The notes beneath the pieces were generated by a model. It worked only from the letters and a program-made list of their open reading frames with translations. It had not been told where the DNA came from and ran no database searches. DNA of 64,000 nt from Sorangium cellulosum (GTDB lineage: Bacteria > Myxococcota_A > Polyangia > Polyangiales > Polyangiaceae), in the NCBI RefSeq assembly GCF_004135735.1, contig NZ_CP012670.1, forward strand, positions 3,059,501 through 3,123,500, given 5' to 3'. Below, one piece after another: positions 28,301-36,817 of this stretch. Every line of letters starts with the position of its first letter. Position 1 is the stretch's first letter. The position numbers and the translations under genes are program-made.

Positions 28301-29187
28301 CGCGCCGGCGGGAGCCAGACCTCCTTCACCTCGGCGATCGTGCGCTGATCCTCGGGGTTGAAGGTCTTGATGGATGCGACGATGTCGCCGTAAAAATCGA
28401 TTCGTACGGGAAATTCCGCGGAGGGGGCCCAGACGTCGAGGAGGGCGCCCCGGACCGCGAACGAGCCTGGGTCCTCGACGAGGGGGCTGCGCACGTAGCC
28501 GGCGGCGCCGAGGCGGGCGGAGAGCGCGTCGCGATCCATCTCCTGCTCGGCGAGGACGAGCTCCGCGTGCTCGGTGACCTGGTCCCGCGAGACCACCTTG
28601 CGGGCGAGCGCGGCGATGGGGGAGACGAGGACCGACCACGGCAGGTCCATGGCGAGGTGGAAGAGCGTGGCGAGGCGGGTCTGGGCGCCGCGGCGGTCCG
28701 GGTTGACGTCGGCGTAGGGGCTGGCCTCGTTCGGCAGGTACAGAAGGACGCGGCCGGAGGTGGCCGCGCCGGCGGCCTCGGCGTCGTCGGCGTCACGATC
28801 GCCGAGCAGGAACGAGGCGTCCGCCGCGAGGGCGCGGGCGCTGTCCACGTCGGCGGTGAGGGCGACGATGCGGCGGCCCGCGGCGGCCGCGACCAGGCGG
28901 CGGAGGACGAGGGCGCCGGCCGAGCCGGCCGCGCCCGTGACGTGGAGCGCGCCAGCGCCAGGCGGCGCCGCGACGAGCGCTGCGGCGAGCTCGCGCGGCG
29001 TGACGACGCGGCGGTCGGCGGGGAGGTCGAACGAGGGGAGCGGCTCGAGATCCGCCGGCGTGGAGGCGGGCGCGTCGCTGAAGGCGAGCGGGCTCGCGGC
29101 GCTGTCGTCGAGATCACCGACGAGCTCGCCCACCGTGGCGGTGAGGGGGGAGCTCGAGGCAGAGAGTGGGTGGCGCTCGGGTGGCAT
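25396..29187 (-). CDS. mfd: Transcription-repair coupling factor Mfd
   Basis: 1263-residue DNA translocase that removes RNA polymerase stalled at lesions and recruits UvrA. N-terminal UvrB-like domains 1a/2/1b (~1-350), a species-specific domain 3, and the CarD-like RNA-polymerase interaction domain around residue 600 (GDFVVHVEHGIGRYLGL). The RecG-like helicase core begins near 720, with Walker A GDVGFGKTE near 746, the DEEQRFG box near 844, TPIPRTLQMAVSGLRD and the QLRGRVGR motif. The C-terminal TRCF domain binds UvrA-competitor surfaces. Length and motif order are normal. ATG 29187 is used; a GTG 21 bases upstream is less likely. Confidence 0.97.
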   Translation of the reverse strand: MPPERHPLSASSSPLTATVGELVGDLDDSAASPLAFSDAPASTPADLEPLPSFDLPADRRVVTPRELAAALVAAPPGAGALHVTGAAGSAGALVLRRLVAAAAGRRIVALTADVDSARALAADASFLLGDRDADDAEAAGAATSGRVLLYLPNEASPYADVNPDRRGAQTRLATLFHLAMDLPWSVLVSPIAALARKVVSRDQVTEHAELVLAEQEMDRDALSARLGAAGYVRSPLVEDPGSFAVRGALLDVWAPSAEFPVRIDFYGDIVASIKTFNPEDQRTIAEVKEVWLPPAREAILTPENVERARQRVRAACDAIDFPSTKARALVDDVASGRAFFGAEGYLPAYVDLDAFTSYLPDDALVLLEDPASLTASLRDELGRAAADRSHKDREPHFPVDAFYEDEASVASWLGARAALALHRTGVEGATDNPGSLERFEVVPEGAPSLAARDQSDLERAIKAARASRGKHGALDPLVRRVVAWQEAGLRVLIAARAQTQVERLVTLLRHRDVRVKAHLGPLDPAFLDGDGAAASRDAALVVAGALARGVVAPAEGLALVTEEEIFGARAHRRAARAAASSTKPSQAFLEDLRSLAVGDFVVHVEHGIGRYLGLVHKQVGSTTVDLIAVEYAGGDKLYLPVYRLNQIQKFSGGEGAPKLDRLGGQTFAKTKARVEKSVRKMADELLRLYAERRAATAEPIPPPDDDYRAFEATFPFDETPDQARAITEVAADLESGRPMDRLVCGDVGFGKTEVAIRAAFRAASAGRQVAVLCPTTVLAQQHYLSFRARMASYPIEVRAMSRFQTRQEQDEVSRGLRDGRVDVVIGTHRLLSKDVHFKRLGLLVVDEEQRFGVTHKERIKALKTNVDVLTLSATPIPRTLQMAVSGLRDMSIITTPPVDRRAIRTVVTRHDEAVLREAVLRELGRGGQVFYVYNRVEGLYERAARLAELVPSARICVAHGQMSEHNLEQAMLDFVEGRYDVLCATAIIESGLDIPRANTILIDRADMFGLSQLYQLRGRVGRAKERAYCYLIVPPPNAMTDEARARIEALERHTELGSGFQIASLDLELRGSGDLLGAEQSGTVAQVGFELFCQMLDEAVHELRGEPVVHDVDPELSFDADALLPEDYIADVGVRLSLYKRLASAGAAEDVQDLAVEMEDRFGPPPIEARRFVHLMRLKTELRRLKALACEASARSVTLHLREDTPLDTARVLKLVQPKGSPYRLSPDMRLSRRARDGEVFTSGLEATDKLLSELAGCLKDGA

Positions 29188-29447
29188 CGGCGCCGCGCGG
29201 TGTAGCACGGGCGGCGTGGGCCGACCCAGCGGCCGGGAAGATTGGAAACCGTGTCGAGGTGCGCCTCCGCGCCGGGCGCATCGCGCGCGCTCGCGCCCCG
29301 CGCGCGGCCGCTGCGTGCGTCAACGCTGCGGAGAGGACGACCGCAGCACATCGGACTTTGGGCTGGTCAGACCGTGTGGAGGTGGGCGAAAGGGGAAATC
29401 GGCACGTCCTGTGAGCTTCCGGCATCTATCTCTGTTCGGAGGTGCTC

Positions 29448-32400
29448 ATGTGCGCGCGACGCGGGGTCGCCTTGTTGCTCGGCGGAGGGCTGCTCGCAGC
29501 CGGCGTGGGGTGCGGCAGCGACGAACCGGCGGCGCTCGGCGCCGGCCGGCTCGCCCTCGCCGGGAGCGCCGATCTCGCCGTCCACGCGCCCGATGCGATC
29601 GGCGCCCAGAGCCACGCCGCCATCGCCGCGAACGCCGACGCGAGCCTCCTCGTCGTGACCTACACCGATCCTCGCGGCGCGCTCACCACCCCGATCAGCC
29701 TGTCCGGTGTGGCCCGCTCCATCGACGGAGGCAGGACCTTCGCCGAGGTGCTCGGCCCGAACGGCGAGCCCACCCTGCCGTCCGCCGCCGGCGGCCAGGT
29801 GCTCGGCGCGCCCCGCATCGCCCATGATCGGAGCCGCGATCGGTTCGTCATCGCCTCGACGTGTGTCCGTCCCGGTGACAGCCTGCAGGGCATCTGCATC
29901 CATGCCTCGAACGCCGGCAGCACGGCCGGCGCCTCCTGGTCCGCGCCGGTGGAGGTGACGCCCTCGTTCGCCGCCGGGGAGCGCGCCGAGGAGGCCGCGA
30001 TCGACATCCACGCGACGACCGGGCGGCTCGCCGTCACCTGGGTCCAGCGCGGCGCGGCGCCGCCGCGGATCATGTACAGCCACTCCGACGATCTCGGCCA
30101 GACCTGGTCCCCCGGCGAGGTGCTCGCGCAGGCGCAGCCAGGCGGCGACGTCGACGGGCCGAGCCCGCGCTTCCTGCCCGGGATGACCGACGGCGAGTCG
30201 ACCGTCTACGCCGTCTTTCGATCCATCGAGTCGGGGACCTTCCTCCGCAACATCGGCTGCCGCCGATCGACCGACGGGGGCGCCACCTGGGAGCCGCCCG
30301 TCCTCCTCGACGCGGCCGGCTACCCGCCCGAAGATCAGATCCTCGGCGTCGACCACGCCGGGAGCTCCCCGTCGATCGACGTCGACGAGGCCACGCGGCA
30401 GGTCTATGTCGTCTACCAGCGGAGCGGCGACGGGGGAACAGGCGATATCGCCCTTCGCTCCTTCGCGGGCCAGTGCGCCCCCGGCAACGCCGTCCTCCTC
30501 AACAGCGATCCGGGCCGCGATCGGGCCCAGTTCTTCCCGTTCGTGACCGTCGACCGGTCGACCGGCGCCGCGCACGTCGTCTACTACGACCAGGATGTCG
30601 CGAGCTCGGGCGACCTGACGGAGGTCATGCACACCGCGTCGAGCGACCAGGGCGCGACCTGGAGCCCGCCGGTGCCGATCTCGGACCGCCCCTTTCACGC
30701 GGGCCATGGCAACGACGACTCCCGCCCGAACCTCGGCGAGCGCCTCGGCGGCGTGGCGCTCGCCGGCGAGCTGTACAGCGTCTTTGGCATGACGCGCGCC
30801 GCGCCTCGGTTCGACGAGGGGCAGCCGGGGTCGGCATCCATGATCGCGCCGAACATCCATGTGGACACCCGCGACGAGCTCGTGCGCGTCCCCCCGCTGC
30901 GCGTCGCGGGCACGCGGATCGCGGAGGCGGCCTGCGGCGCCCTCGCCAACGATCGCGTCGATCCAGGAGAGCTCGTCGAGATCCGCGTCTACCTCGAGAA
31001 CTACCTCGCGAACCCGATCTCCGGCGGCGCGACCCTCTCCGGGATCACGGCGACGCTCGGCGCCGAGACCGCCTCCGCGACCGTCGTGAGGGCGAGCGCG
31101 GCCTATCCCGACATCGAGCCGCTCCGCACCGTCGCGGGCAGCGCTCCTTTCCTCCTCAGCACCGCCCGGGATCTCGTCCCGGGGACACCGATCGAGCTGA
31201 CGCTCACGGTGAGCTCCGATCAGGGCACGATCGAGCTGCCCGTCCAGATCGAGACGGGCACGCCGGGCGCGGCGGACATCCTCCTCGACGAGGATTTCGG
31301 CGACGACGGCGCGCCGGAGCTGCCCTCCGGGTGGGCGTCGGAGCGCGCCGGCGGGCCGGCCTCGGTCGCGCCCTGGGCCGTCGCGCGGACGCTGACGCCC
31401 GGCGACAACGCGGCGTTCCATGACGAGTCGCGGACGACGTCGCTCGTCGAGCTGGTGTCGCCCGCCGTGACGATCCCGGAGAGCTCCGGCGAATCCTACG
31501 TCACGCTCGGCTTCGATCTCACCTACGAGCTGGAGGACGACCCGCTGCGGATCGTCCAGGCGTTCGACGGCCTGACCTTGTTCATCGAGGACCTGACGGC
31601 GGGCGCCACGCCGCGCAGGGTGCTCGCCGAGGCGTTCGCCGAGCGGATCGAGACCGGCGCGGCCCTCCACTTTCCCAGGCACCTCCCGGCCCGGGACGAC
31701 CCGGACTACCTGCAGGATCAGTCGGTGTGGTCCGGGAGCTCCGGCGGGAGGAAGCACGTGTCGATGCGGTTCCCCGGCGCGGGGCTGCGCGGGCGGACCG
31801 TCAAGCTCCGCTTCGCCTACACGCAGGATGACAGCCTGGTGTGCACCGACGTCGGGCTGCCCGGGCCGTGCGGCGTCGCGGTGGACAACGTCGTGCTCGC
31901 CGCGGTGCCGGTCGTGGCCGCGCCTTGCGGCGCGGATCTGGCCATCGCCCTGACGGACGCGCCCGATCCCGTGTCGCCCGGGGCGCAGCTCACCTACACG
32001 ATCGAGGTCTCCAACGAGGGGCCGGAGGACGCGAGCGACGTCGTCGTCACGACCGCCCTGCCGGCCGGGGCGAGCCTCGTCAGCGCCGCCGGGGCCGACT
32101 GGACGTGCTCCGCCTCCGCCGAGGAGATCGTGTGCCGGCGCGCGGCGCTCGCCGCGGGCGCGAGCGCGTCGATCGCGGCCACCGTGGTCGCGCCCGCGCT
32201 CGAGGCGCCGGCCGTCGCCGGCGAGATCGAGAGCACGGCGAAGGTCACCGCGGCGGAGCACGATCCGGAGCCGGCGAACAACGAGGGCAAGGCGAGCACG
32301 ACCGTCTCCGAGCCGGTTCGCCTGATCGGCAACCTGACCGTCATCAGCTCGCGCTACGCCGACGATGCCGTCATCCACACGGCGCTCATCAACAACACGG

Positions 32401-33725
32401 GCGGACGCACGCAGCCCGACAACCCAGGGTTCGAGTTCGTGACCGTGCTCCCGCCGGAGCTCTTCCTGAACGGGGCGGTCGCGGAGAAGGGGGCGATCTC
32501 GGCCAATCCCCTCACCAACACGGTCGGCTGGGACGGCGAGGTGCTGCCCGGAGAGTGGGTGATCCTCACGATAGACTCGACGCTCAGGCGGTTCACCGAG
32601 GGGCTCGTCGTAGCGACCCAGGGCACCATCCACTTCGACGCGGACTCGGACGGCGTCAACGAGTCGAGCGTGCTCACGGACGAGCCCCTGTTCGCCGGCA
32701 CCGCCGATCCGACCGTGATCCTGGTGCGGCCCGCGATCTGCGGAGACGGCGTGCTCGGGCGAGGCGAGGAGTGCGACGACGGCAACCTGCTCGACGGGGA
32801 TTGCTGCTCGGCGCTGTGCACCGCCGAGCCGCCGGACGTCCTCTGCCGCGTCCCTTTCTCGCCCTGCGATCTGGCCGAGTACTGCGATGGAGCAGGATAT
32901 TGCCCGCCGGACGTGCTCTTGCCGGACGGCATGCCCTGCGATGATCTCGACGTCTGCAACGGCTTCGAGCGCTGCTTCGAGGGAAACTGCGTGAACGGCC
33001 TCCCCCTCGACTGCAATGACGGAGACGCGACGACGACGGACGAGTGCCATCCTCTCCACGGCTGCCGCAACACGCCGATCACCGTGGAGAGCACCGCCGC
33101 CGCCGGAGGAGGCGGCACCGGCGGAAATGGCAGGGGCGGAGCCGGAGGCGTCGACCCCGGCGAGGTCGGGGGCGCCGGCGGCGCCGGAGGAGACAGGGAA
33201 GCGGCCGCCGGCGCGGGCGGGGCTGCCGGCGGAGCTGGCGCAGGTGGCGCGGGCGGGGCTGCCGGCGGAGCTGGCGGAGGTGGCGCGGGCGGGGCTGCCG
33301 GCGGAGCTGGCGCAGGTGGCGCGGGCGGGGCTGCCGGCGGAGCCGGCGCAGGCGGCGCGGGCGGGGCTGCCGGCGGAGCCGGCGCAGGCGGGGCTTTCGG
33401 CGCAGGCGGAGGTGACACCGTGGCGGGCGCAGGCGGCGCAGGCGGGGAATGCGGCCCGGAGACCAGCGGCGCTGCCGGCGGCCCGGGCGCCGCGGGCGGG
33501 GAAGGGGACGCCGGGGGCGCCGCGCAGCACGAGCCGTGCTGCTGCATCCGCTTCAGCTGCGCCCATGCGCCGATGCTCGGCGAGGCCGGGCGCTCGCCGG
33601 GGGCGGGCCGCGCGCACGTCCTGATCGGCGTCCTCGTCGCGCTCGGCAGCGCGCGACGCGCCCGGTGCCGCCGCCCCCGGCCCCGTCGCGCGCCACGCGA
33701 CTCACCGCGACGCGATCATCGGTAG
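29448..33725 (+). CDS. Large exported multidomain protein: sialidase-like propeller, DUF11, DUF4215/Cys-rich module, Gly/Ala linker
   Basis: 1425 residues. Signal peptide with a lipobox-like AAGVGC. Residues ~30-480 form a BNR/sialidase-like propeller (Asp-box-like RSIDGGRTF, HSDDLGQTW, RSTDGGATW, SSDQGATW). Then come beta-sandwich regions (~490-820), a DUF11 repeat (~830-930, APDPVSPGAQLTYTIEVSNEGP), another adhesion-like stretch, a DUF4215 myxobacterial Cys motif (~1098-1125, CGDGVLGRGEECDDGN), and a Cys-rich block at ~1140-1162 (PCDLAEYCDGAGYCPPDVLL). A long GAGGAGGA linker (~1216-1350) precedes a C-terminal CCC motif, a hydrophobic stretch and an Arg-rich end, possibly a degenerate MYXO-CTERM sorting tail. 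ATG 29448 has GGAGG 5 bases upstream. Likely a surface adhesin or matrix protein. Confidence 0.82.
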   Translation: MCARRGVALLLGGGLLAAGVGCGSDEPAALGAGRLALAGSADLAVHAPDAIGAQSHAAIAANADASLLVVTYTDPRGALTTPISLSGVARSIDGGRTFAEVLGPNGEPTLPSAAGGQVLGAPRIAHDRSRDRFVIASTCVRPGDSLQGICIHASNAGSTAGASWSAPVEVTPSFAAGERAEEAAIDIHATTGRLAVTWVQRGAAPPRIMYSHSDDLGQTWSPGEVLAQAQPGGDVDGPSPRFLPGMTDGESTVYAVFRSIESGTFLRNIGCRRSTDGGATWEPPVLLDAAGYPPEDQILGVDHAGSSPSIDVDEATRQVYVVYQRSGDGGTGDIALRSFAGQCAPGNAVLLNSDPGRDRAQFFPFVTVDRSTGAAHVVYYDQDVASSGDLTEVMHTASSDQGATWSPPVPISDRPFHAGHGNDDSRPNLGERLGGVALAGELYSVFGMTRAAPRFDEGQPGSASMIAPNIHVDTRDELVRVPPLRVAGTRIAEAACGALANDRVDPGELVEIRVYLENYLANPISGGATLSGITATLGAETASATVVRASAAYPDIEPLRTVAGSAPFLLSTARDLVPGTPIELTLTVSSDQGTIELPVQIETGTPGAADILLDEDFGDDGAPELPSGWASERAGGPASVAPWAVARTLTPGDNAAFHDESRTTSLVELVSPAVTIPESSGESYVTLGFDLTYELEDDPLRIVQAFDGLTLFIEDLTAGATPRRVLAEAFAERIETGAALHFPRHLPARDDPDYLQDQSVWSGSSGGRKHVSMRFPGAGLRGRTVKLRFAYTQDDSLVCTDVGLPGPCGVAVDNVVLAAVPVVAAPCGADLAIALTDAPDPVSPGAQLTYTIEVSNEGPEDASDVVVTTALPAGASLVSAAGADWTCSASAEEIVCRRAALAAGASASIAATVVAPALEAPAVAGEIESTAKVTAAEHDPEPANNEGKASTTVSEPVRLIGNLTVISSRYADDAVIHTALINNTGGRTQPDNPGFEFVTVLPPELFLNGAVAEKGAISANPLTNTVGWDGEVLPGEWVILTIDSTLRRFTEGLVVATQGTIHFDADSDGVNESSVLTDEPLFAGTADPTVILVRPAICGDGVLGRGEECDDGNLLDGDCCSALCTAEPPDVLCRVPFSPCDLAEYCDGAGYCPPDVLLPDGMPCDDLDVCNGFERCFEGNCVNGLPLDCNDGDATTTDECHPLHGCRNTPITVESTAAAGGGGTGGNGRGGAGGVDPGEVGGAGGAGGDREAAAGAGGAAGGAGAGGAGGAAGGAGGGGAGGAAGGAGAGGAGGAAGGAGAGGAGGAAGGAGAGGAFGAGGGDTVAGAGGAGGECGPETSGAAGGPGAAGGEGDAGGAAQHEPCCCIRFSCAHAPMLGEAGRSPGAGRAHVLIGVLVALGSARRARCRRPRPRRAPRDSPRRDHR
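33208..33393 (+). repeat. 36-bp in-frame Gly/Ala linker repeat
   Basis: About five copies of a 36-bp unit (GCGGGCGGGGCTGCCGGCGG plus AGCTGGCGCAGGTGGC) encoding alternating Gly-Ala-Gly-Gly blocks near the C-terminus of the large exported protein. Confidence 0.85.
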
Positions 33726-35077
33726 AGGAAGACGCCCTTCAGATCCTCGGTCTGCGAGATGGGCGTGCCGGCCTTCATCGAGGTGGCCCGGAACTGGTAG
33801 ATCATGCCCGGGATCAGCGCTGGACCGCCGTACTCGACGGAGACGTTCTCGCTCCCCGTCACCCTGGGCACCTCCAGGTCCTCCCACACCTTCGTCCCCA
33901 GCGCGTCGAACACGGTCACTTCATAGAGGTCCTCGCTGGAGTCGTCACGGAAGACGAACGTCGGCGCCCTGCTCACCTCGTCCAGCGTGCTCGCGCCGGG
34001 CGACACGACGGCCAGCGCCTCCGTCACCTTGAACGACTCCGGAACGGGCACGTCTCCGCCAGAGACCGTGATGCGCACGATCTCGGTCCCGCCGATCGAC
34101 GTGTCCGGATCCCGCACGAGCGCGTCGTCCTCGAACGCCGCGAGGACCACGTACTCGCCGTCCGGCACCCCGGCGATCGAGAAATCCCCGGTGACGTCGC
34201 CTTGCCTCAGCCCTCGCGGGGCCTCGCCGCGCGCCGTCGCCTCATCGAAGGTGTCGCCGACGACGAGGATGACCGAGGTCGCGCTCCCGCCGGGCGCATT
34301 CACGATCTCGACCTTGCCGCTCACCACGGCCGTCGCCTCTCCGATCGCGTGCAGATCGACGCCCCGGGTCTCCTTGTCCGCGCTGACCGTCGCGGACGCG
34401 GTGTCGAGCGCGAGGCCGGCGGCATAGCCCCTCACCGTGACCTCGCCCGGCGTCACGTTGAAGATCGTGTAAGACCCGTCGAGATCGGCCGCTCCGGTGA
34501 CGCCGCCCGCCACGAGCAGCGTCCCGCCCGGCTGGTCGGCGTGGACCACGCCGGAGATGGAGCCGCGCGCCTCGCCGTCGGCGAGCGGCAGCAGCGCGAT
34601 CTCGGTCGCCGCCGACGCGAGGGTGGGCGGCTTGCCCGCGGCGGTCGCCAGGTCGACGGGCAGCGCGACCCGCGGCGCCTTCGGGAAGGTCTCGTACGCG
34701 AGGGCGTCCGCGCGCAGGGTGAACTCGGCCTTGACGGGGGCGCCGCTCGCGTCGCGCCGGGCCGGCACGACGAGCGCGTAGGTCCCGTCCTCTTTCGTGA
34801 CGGCCACGCGCGAGATCACGGCGTCGTTCGCGTCGCGGGCGAGCACCCGCGCCCCCGCGATCGGCCGGTCGTCGAGCGAGTCGACCACGCGACCCGTCAC
34901 GGTCACCGGGTCGAAGCACGCCGGCTCGGCGCCCTCCACCTCCTCGCAGACCTGCGGCGCCGCGCACCCCGTCTGCGCGGTCACCGAGCAGCTCTGCGCC
35001 TCTTCCTCGTCATCCCCGCCGCAGCCCGCCGCCGCCAAGGCGCAGAGCATCCCAACAGCCATCGAGCGCATCCCCAT
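33716..35077 (-). CDS. Lipoprotein with carboxypeptidase-regulatory-like (Ig-like) repeats
   Basis: 453 residues. Lipobox LAAAGC, followed by a strongly acidic GGDDEEE and a small Cys cluster (SCSVTAQTGCAAPQVC). The rest is a string of beta-sandwich modules: VTVTGRVVDSLDDRPIAGARV is a typical carboxypeptidase regulatory-like start, with further SGVVHADQPGG, VSGKVEIVNAPGGS and TGDFSIAGVPDGEYVVLAAF strands. Such domains are structural, often in surface or periplasmic proteins; no catalytic site is visible. The start 35077 has AAAGGAG 8 bases upstream. Its 3' end overlaps the convergent neighbour by 10 bp (33716-33725), unusual spacing for this window. Confidence 0.82.
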   Translation of the reverse strand: MGMRSMAVGMLCALAAAGCGGDDEEEAQSCSVTAQTGCAAPQVCEEVEGAEPACFDPVTVTGRVVDSLDDRPIAGARVLARDANDAVISRVAVTKEDGTYALVVPARRDASGAPVKAEFTLRADALAYETFPKAPRVALPVDLATAAGKPPTLASAATEIALLPLADGEARGSISGVVHADQPGGTLLVAGGVTGAADLDGSYTIFNVTPGEVTVRGYAAGLALDTASATVSADKETRGVDLHAIGEATAVVSGKVEIVNAPGGSATSVILVVGDTFDEATARGEAPRGLRQGDVTGDFSIAGVPDGEYVVLAAFEDDALVRDPDTSIGGTEIVRITVSGGDVPVPESFKVTEALAVVSPGASTLDEVSRAPTFVFRDDSSEDLYEVTVFDALGTKVWEDLEVPRVTGSENVSVEYGGPALIPGMIYQFRATSMKAGTPISQTEDLKGVFLYR

Positions 35078-35201
35078 CGACTGGTCTCCTTTCAACCTGC
35101 ATCTCCCCTCGACACGCACAGCCCAAAGCCCTCGGACGGCCAGCACGCCGCCTCCCCTAGCCGGTCCTAGAGCACCGATCATGTTGAACAAGCGAGAGCT
35201 C

Positions 35202-35269
35202 AACCGCCAAGGACGCCAAGGACGCCAAGGAGAGAATCAATTCTTGGCGTCCTTGGCGCCTCGGCGGTT
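35202..35269. repeat. Inverted-repeat element, family 1, copy a (GCCAAG hairpin)
   Basis: Left arm AACCGCCAAGGACGCCAAGG plus GACGCCAAGGAG; right arm from 35241 TTCTTGGCGTCCTTGGCG plus CCTCGGCGGTT. The arms pair over about 28 bases. It sits 44 bp beyond the stop of the minus-strand Cys-rich lipoprotein gene, so it can serve as its transcript end. Related sequences are at 53332-53352 and 55761-55862. Confidence 0.85.
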
Positions 35270-35312
35270 CGTGTTTCTGCCCTTTTCAGGCGGTTTTACC
35301 CCGTTTGTCGCC

Positions 35313-36446
35313 CTAGCGAAGGTTGGGCTGGCAGCATCCGGTGATGCAGTAGTAGCCCGCGGAACAAGGCTCCTGGCCGGGCAGCCCGCACGGCTGCACC
35401 CCGGCCTCGCACTGGCCCCCGTTTTCACCGCCCGTCCCGCCCCCGCCGGTCCCGGTCGCGCCGCCCGCGCCGCCGTCGCCGCTGGCGCCGCCGCCCGCGC
35501 CGCTGGCGCTGCCGCCCGCGCCGCCGGTGCCGCTGCCCGCGCCGCCCTCGAAGCAATCGTCGGGCAGCGTGTCCTTTCCGAGGCACAGCTCGCAGCGGCC
35601 GCACGTGTTGAGGCAGGCGGCCACGGGCTTGCAGGGCTCGCAGAGGCTCGGATCGTCGGCGACGTCCAGCGTGCAGGAGCCGGTGCCGTCGCCGCGCGCG
35701 TCGGAGCCGAGCCAGACATATTTCCCGCCGCCCGCGGGCAGCTCGCAGCAGCCGAAGCAGTCGCAGCCGTTCGGCGTGAGCGGTCCGCAGACGGTATGGC
35801 ACGTGCTGGACTGCTTTCTGTCGAGATCCGCGCAGCTCTTGTCCTGGGCGCCCGGCGTCGACGCGGCCTCGTTGTATGCGCACATGGCGCCGTTGCTGGA
35901 CTCGGGGTGATAGCCGGGCGCCACCTCGTTCGGATCGCACTGGTGATTCCAGTGACAGTCGTCGTTGCCGGACCCGGAGTCCTGGTCGAAGTAGCAATCG
36001 ACGGTGCACGCGGGCCCTGCCTGGCCGGGGATCCCGCCGTAGTAGCTGTCCTCGGTGTTGTCGCACGCGCCGAGGCAGTCAGGATCCTGCGAGTCGATCA
36101 GCCCATCGCCGTCGTTGTCCAGGAGATCTCCGCACTCGTACACCTTGCCCTGGCAGGTGACGACGCTCGTCGGGGGCGCGCCGCCGCCGACCCCCGCGGT
36201 GCCCGCGCCAGCCCCGGCGCCCCCTGCGCCGCCGCTCGCGCCGCCGCCGCTCGCGTCGCCGCCGCCGCTCGCGTCGCCGCCGCCGCTCGCGCCGCCGCCG
36301 CTCGCGCTGCCTCCTCCGCTGTCGCCGGCGCCGGTGCCGTCGGGGGGGGCGGCGCCGTCAACGGTGCTGCTGCTGCAGCCGGCGCCGACAGCAGACCCGA
36401 GCAACGTCGTGAGGAACATGAAAGAGAGCGGCAAGGCGATGCGCAT
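35313..36446 (-). CDS. Cys-rich myxobacterial surface lipoprotein
   Basis: 377 residues. Lipobox AVGAGC (Cys 24), then a Ser/Gly/Ala linker with SGGGDASGGGDA repeats. The folded part contains KVYECGDLLDNDGDGLIDSQ (a calcium-loop-like DxDxDG motif), DCLGACDNTEDSYYGG and more than twenty Cys arranged in CxxC and CxCxxCC clusters. This segment (VDCYFDQDSGSGNDDCHW, HTVCGPLTPNGCDCFGCC) recurs, from memory, in secreted proteins of Polyangiales; its function is unknown. A second Gly-rich linker precedes a C-terminal small Cys knot (CGLPGQEPCSAGYYCITGCC). ATG 36446 has a GGAG site. Disulfide-stabilised, calcium-binding surface protein is inference. Confidence 0.8.
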   Translation of the reverse strand: MRIALPLSFMFLTTLLGSAVGAGCSSSTVDGAAPPDGTGAGDSGGGSASGGGASGGGDASGGGDASGGGASGGAGGAGAGAGTAGVGGGAPPTSVVTCQGKVYECGDLLDNDGDGLIDSQDPDCLGACDNTEDSYYGGIPGQAGPACTVDCYFDQDSGSGNDDCHWNHQCDPNEVAPGYHPESSNGAMCAYNEAASTPGAQDKSCADLDRKQSSTCHTVCGPLTPNGCDCFGCCELPAGGGKYVWLGSDARGDGTGSCTLDVADDPSLCEPCKPVAACLNTCGRCELCLGKDTLPDDCFEGGAGSGTGGAGGSASGAGGGASGDGGAGGATGTGGGGTGGENGGQCEAGVQPCGLPGQEPCSAGYYCITGCCQPNLR

Positions 36447-36817
36447 GGTGTCTCCAGAGCGGTGGCTCCAGCGCGCCCGCCCCGCAGCGCACGCTGGGGA
36501 GCGGGTGTACCGGCGCGGTCCACCCAGGGCAGTCACACCACGGCGATGTCGCGGCTCATGAAAATGTGCGGGTCGGTATCGAGTGTGTGCGTCGTGCTCC
36601 GGTCAGGCGTGTCGCGGTGGGGCAACAGCCCACCTCGCGCCCGTCCTGCGCCGCTCGGTGGCGCGGCCATTTGGGGGCTCACCGGAGGGGCTTGCGTTCC
36701 GGTGAGCCCCTTTTGTGGCTCGCCTGCACTTCAGCCCCTCCGGTGAGCCCCCAAACGGCCGCACCACCCGCCGCTCGAACCCCGGGCGAGCCGGTCTCCG
36801 CCGCGAACGCGGCGGAG
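36447..36817. other. Intergenic region carrying inverted-repeat family 2
   Basis: 371 bp between two minus-strand genes. The part next to the Cys-rich lipoprotein start holds its presumed promoter; a less GC-rich patch occurs around 36555-36600 (CATGAAAATGTG and GTATCGAGTGTGTG). The rest is the inverted repeat at 36664-36761. No gene is recognised. Confidence 0.45.
36664..36761. repeat. Inverted-repeat element, family 2, copy a
   Basis: Left arm CGGCCATTTGGGGGCTCACC plus GGAGGGGCTTG; right arm CAGCCCCTCCGGTGAGCCCC plus CAAACGGCCG. The arms are complementary over nearly 30 bases and enclose a second GGTGAGCCCC copy. It begins 57 bp after the stop of the TSP3 gene (reading on the minus strand). 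A related single arm is at 58632-58680. Confidence 0.88.
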
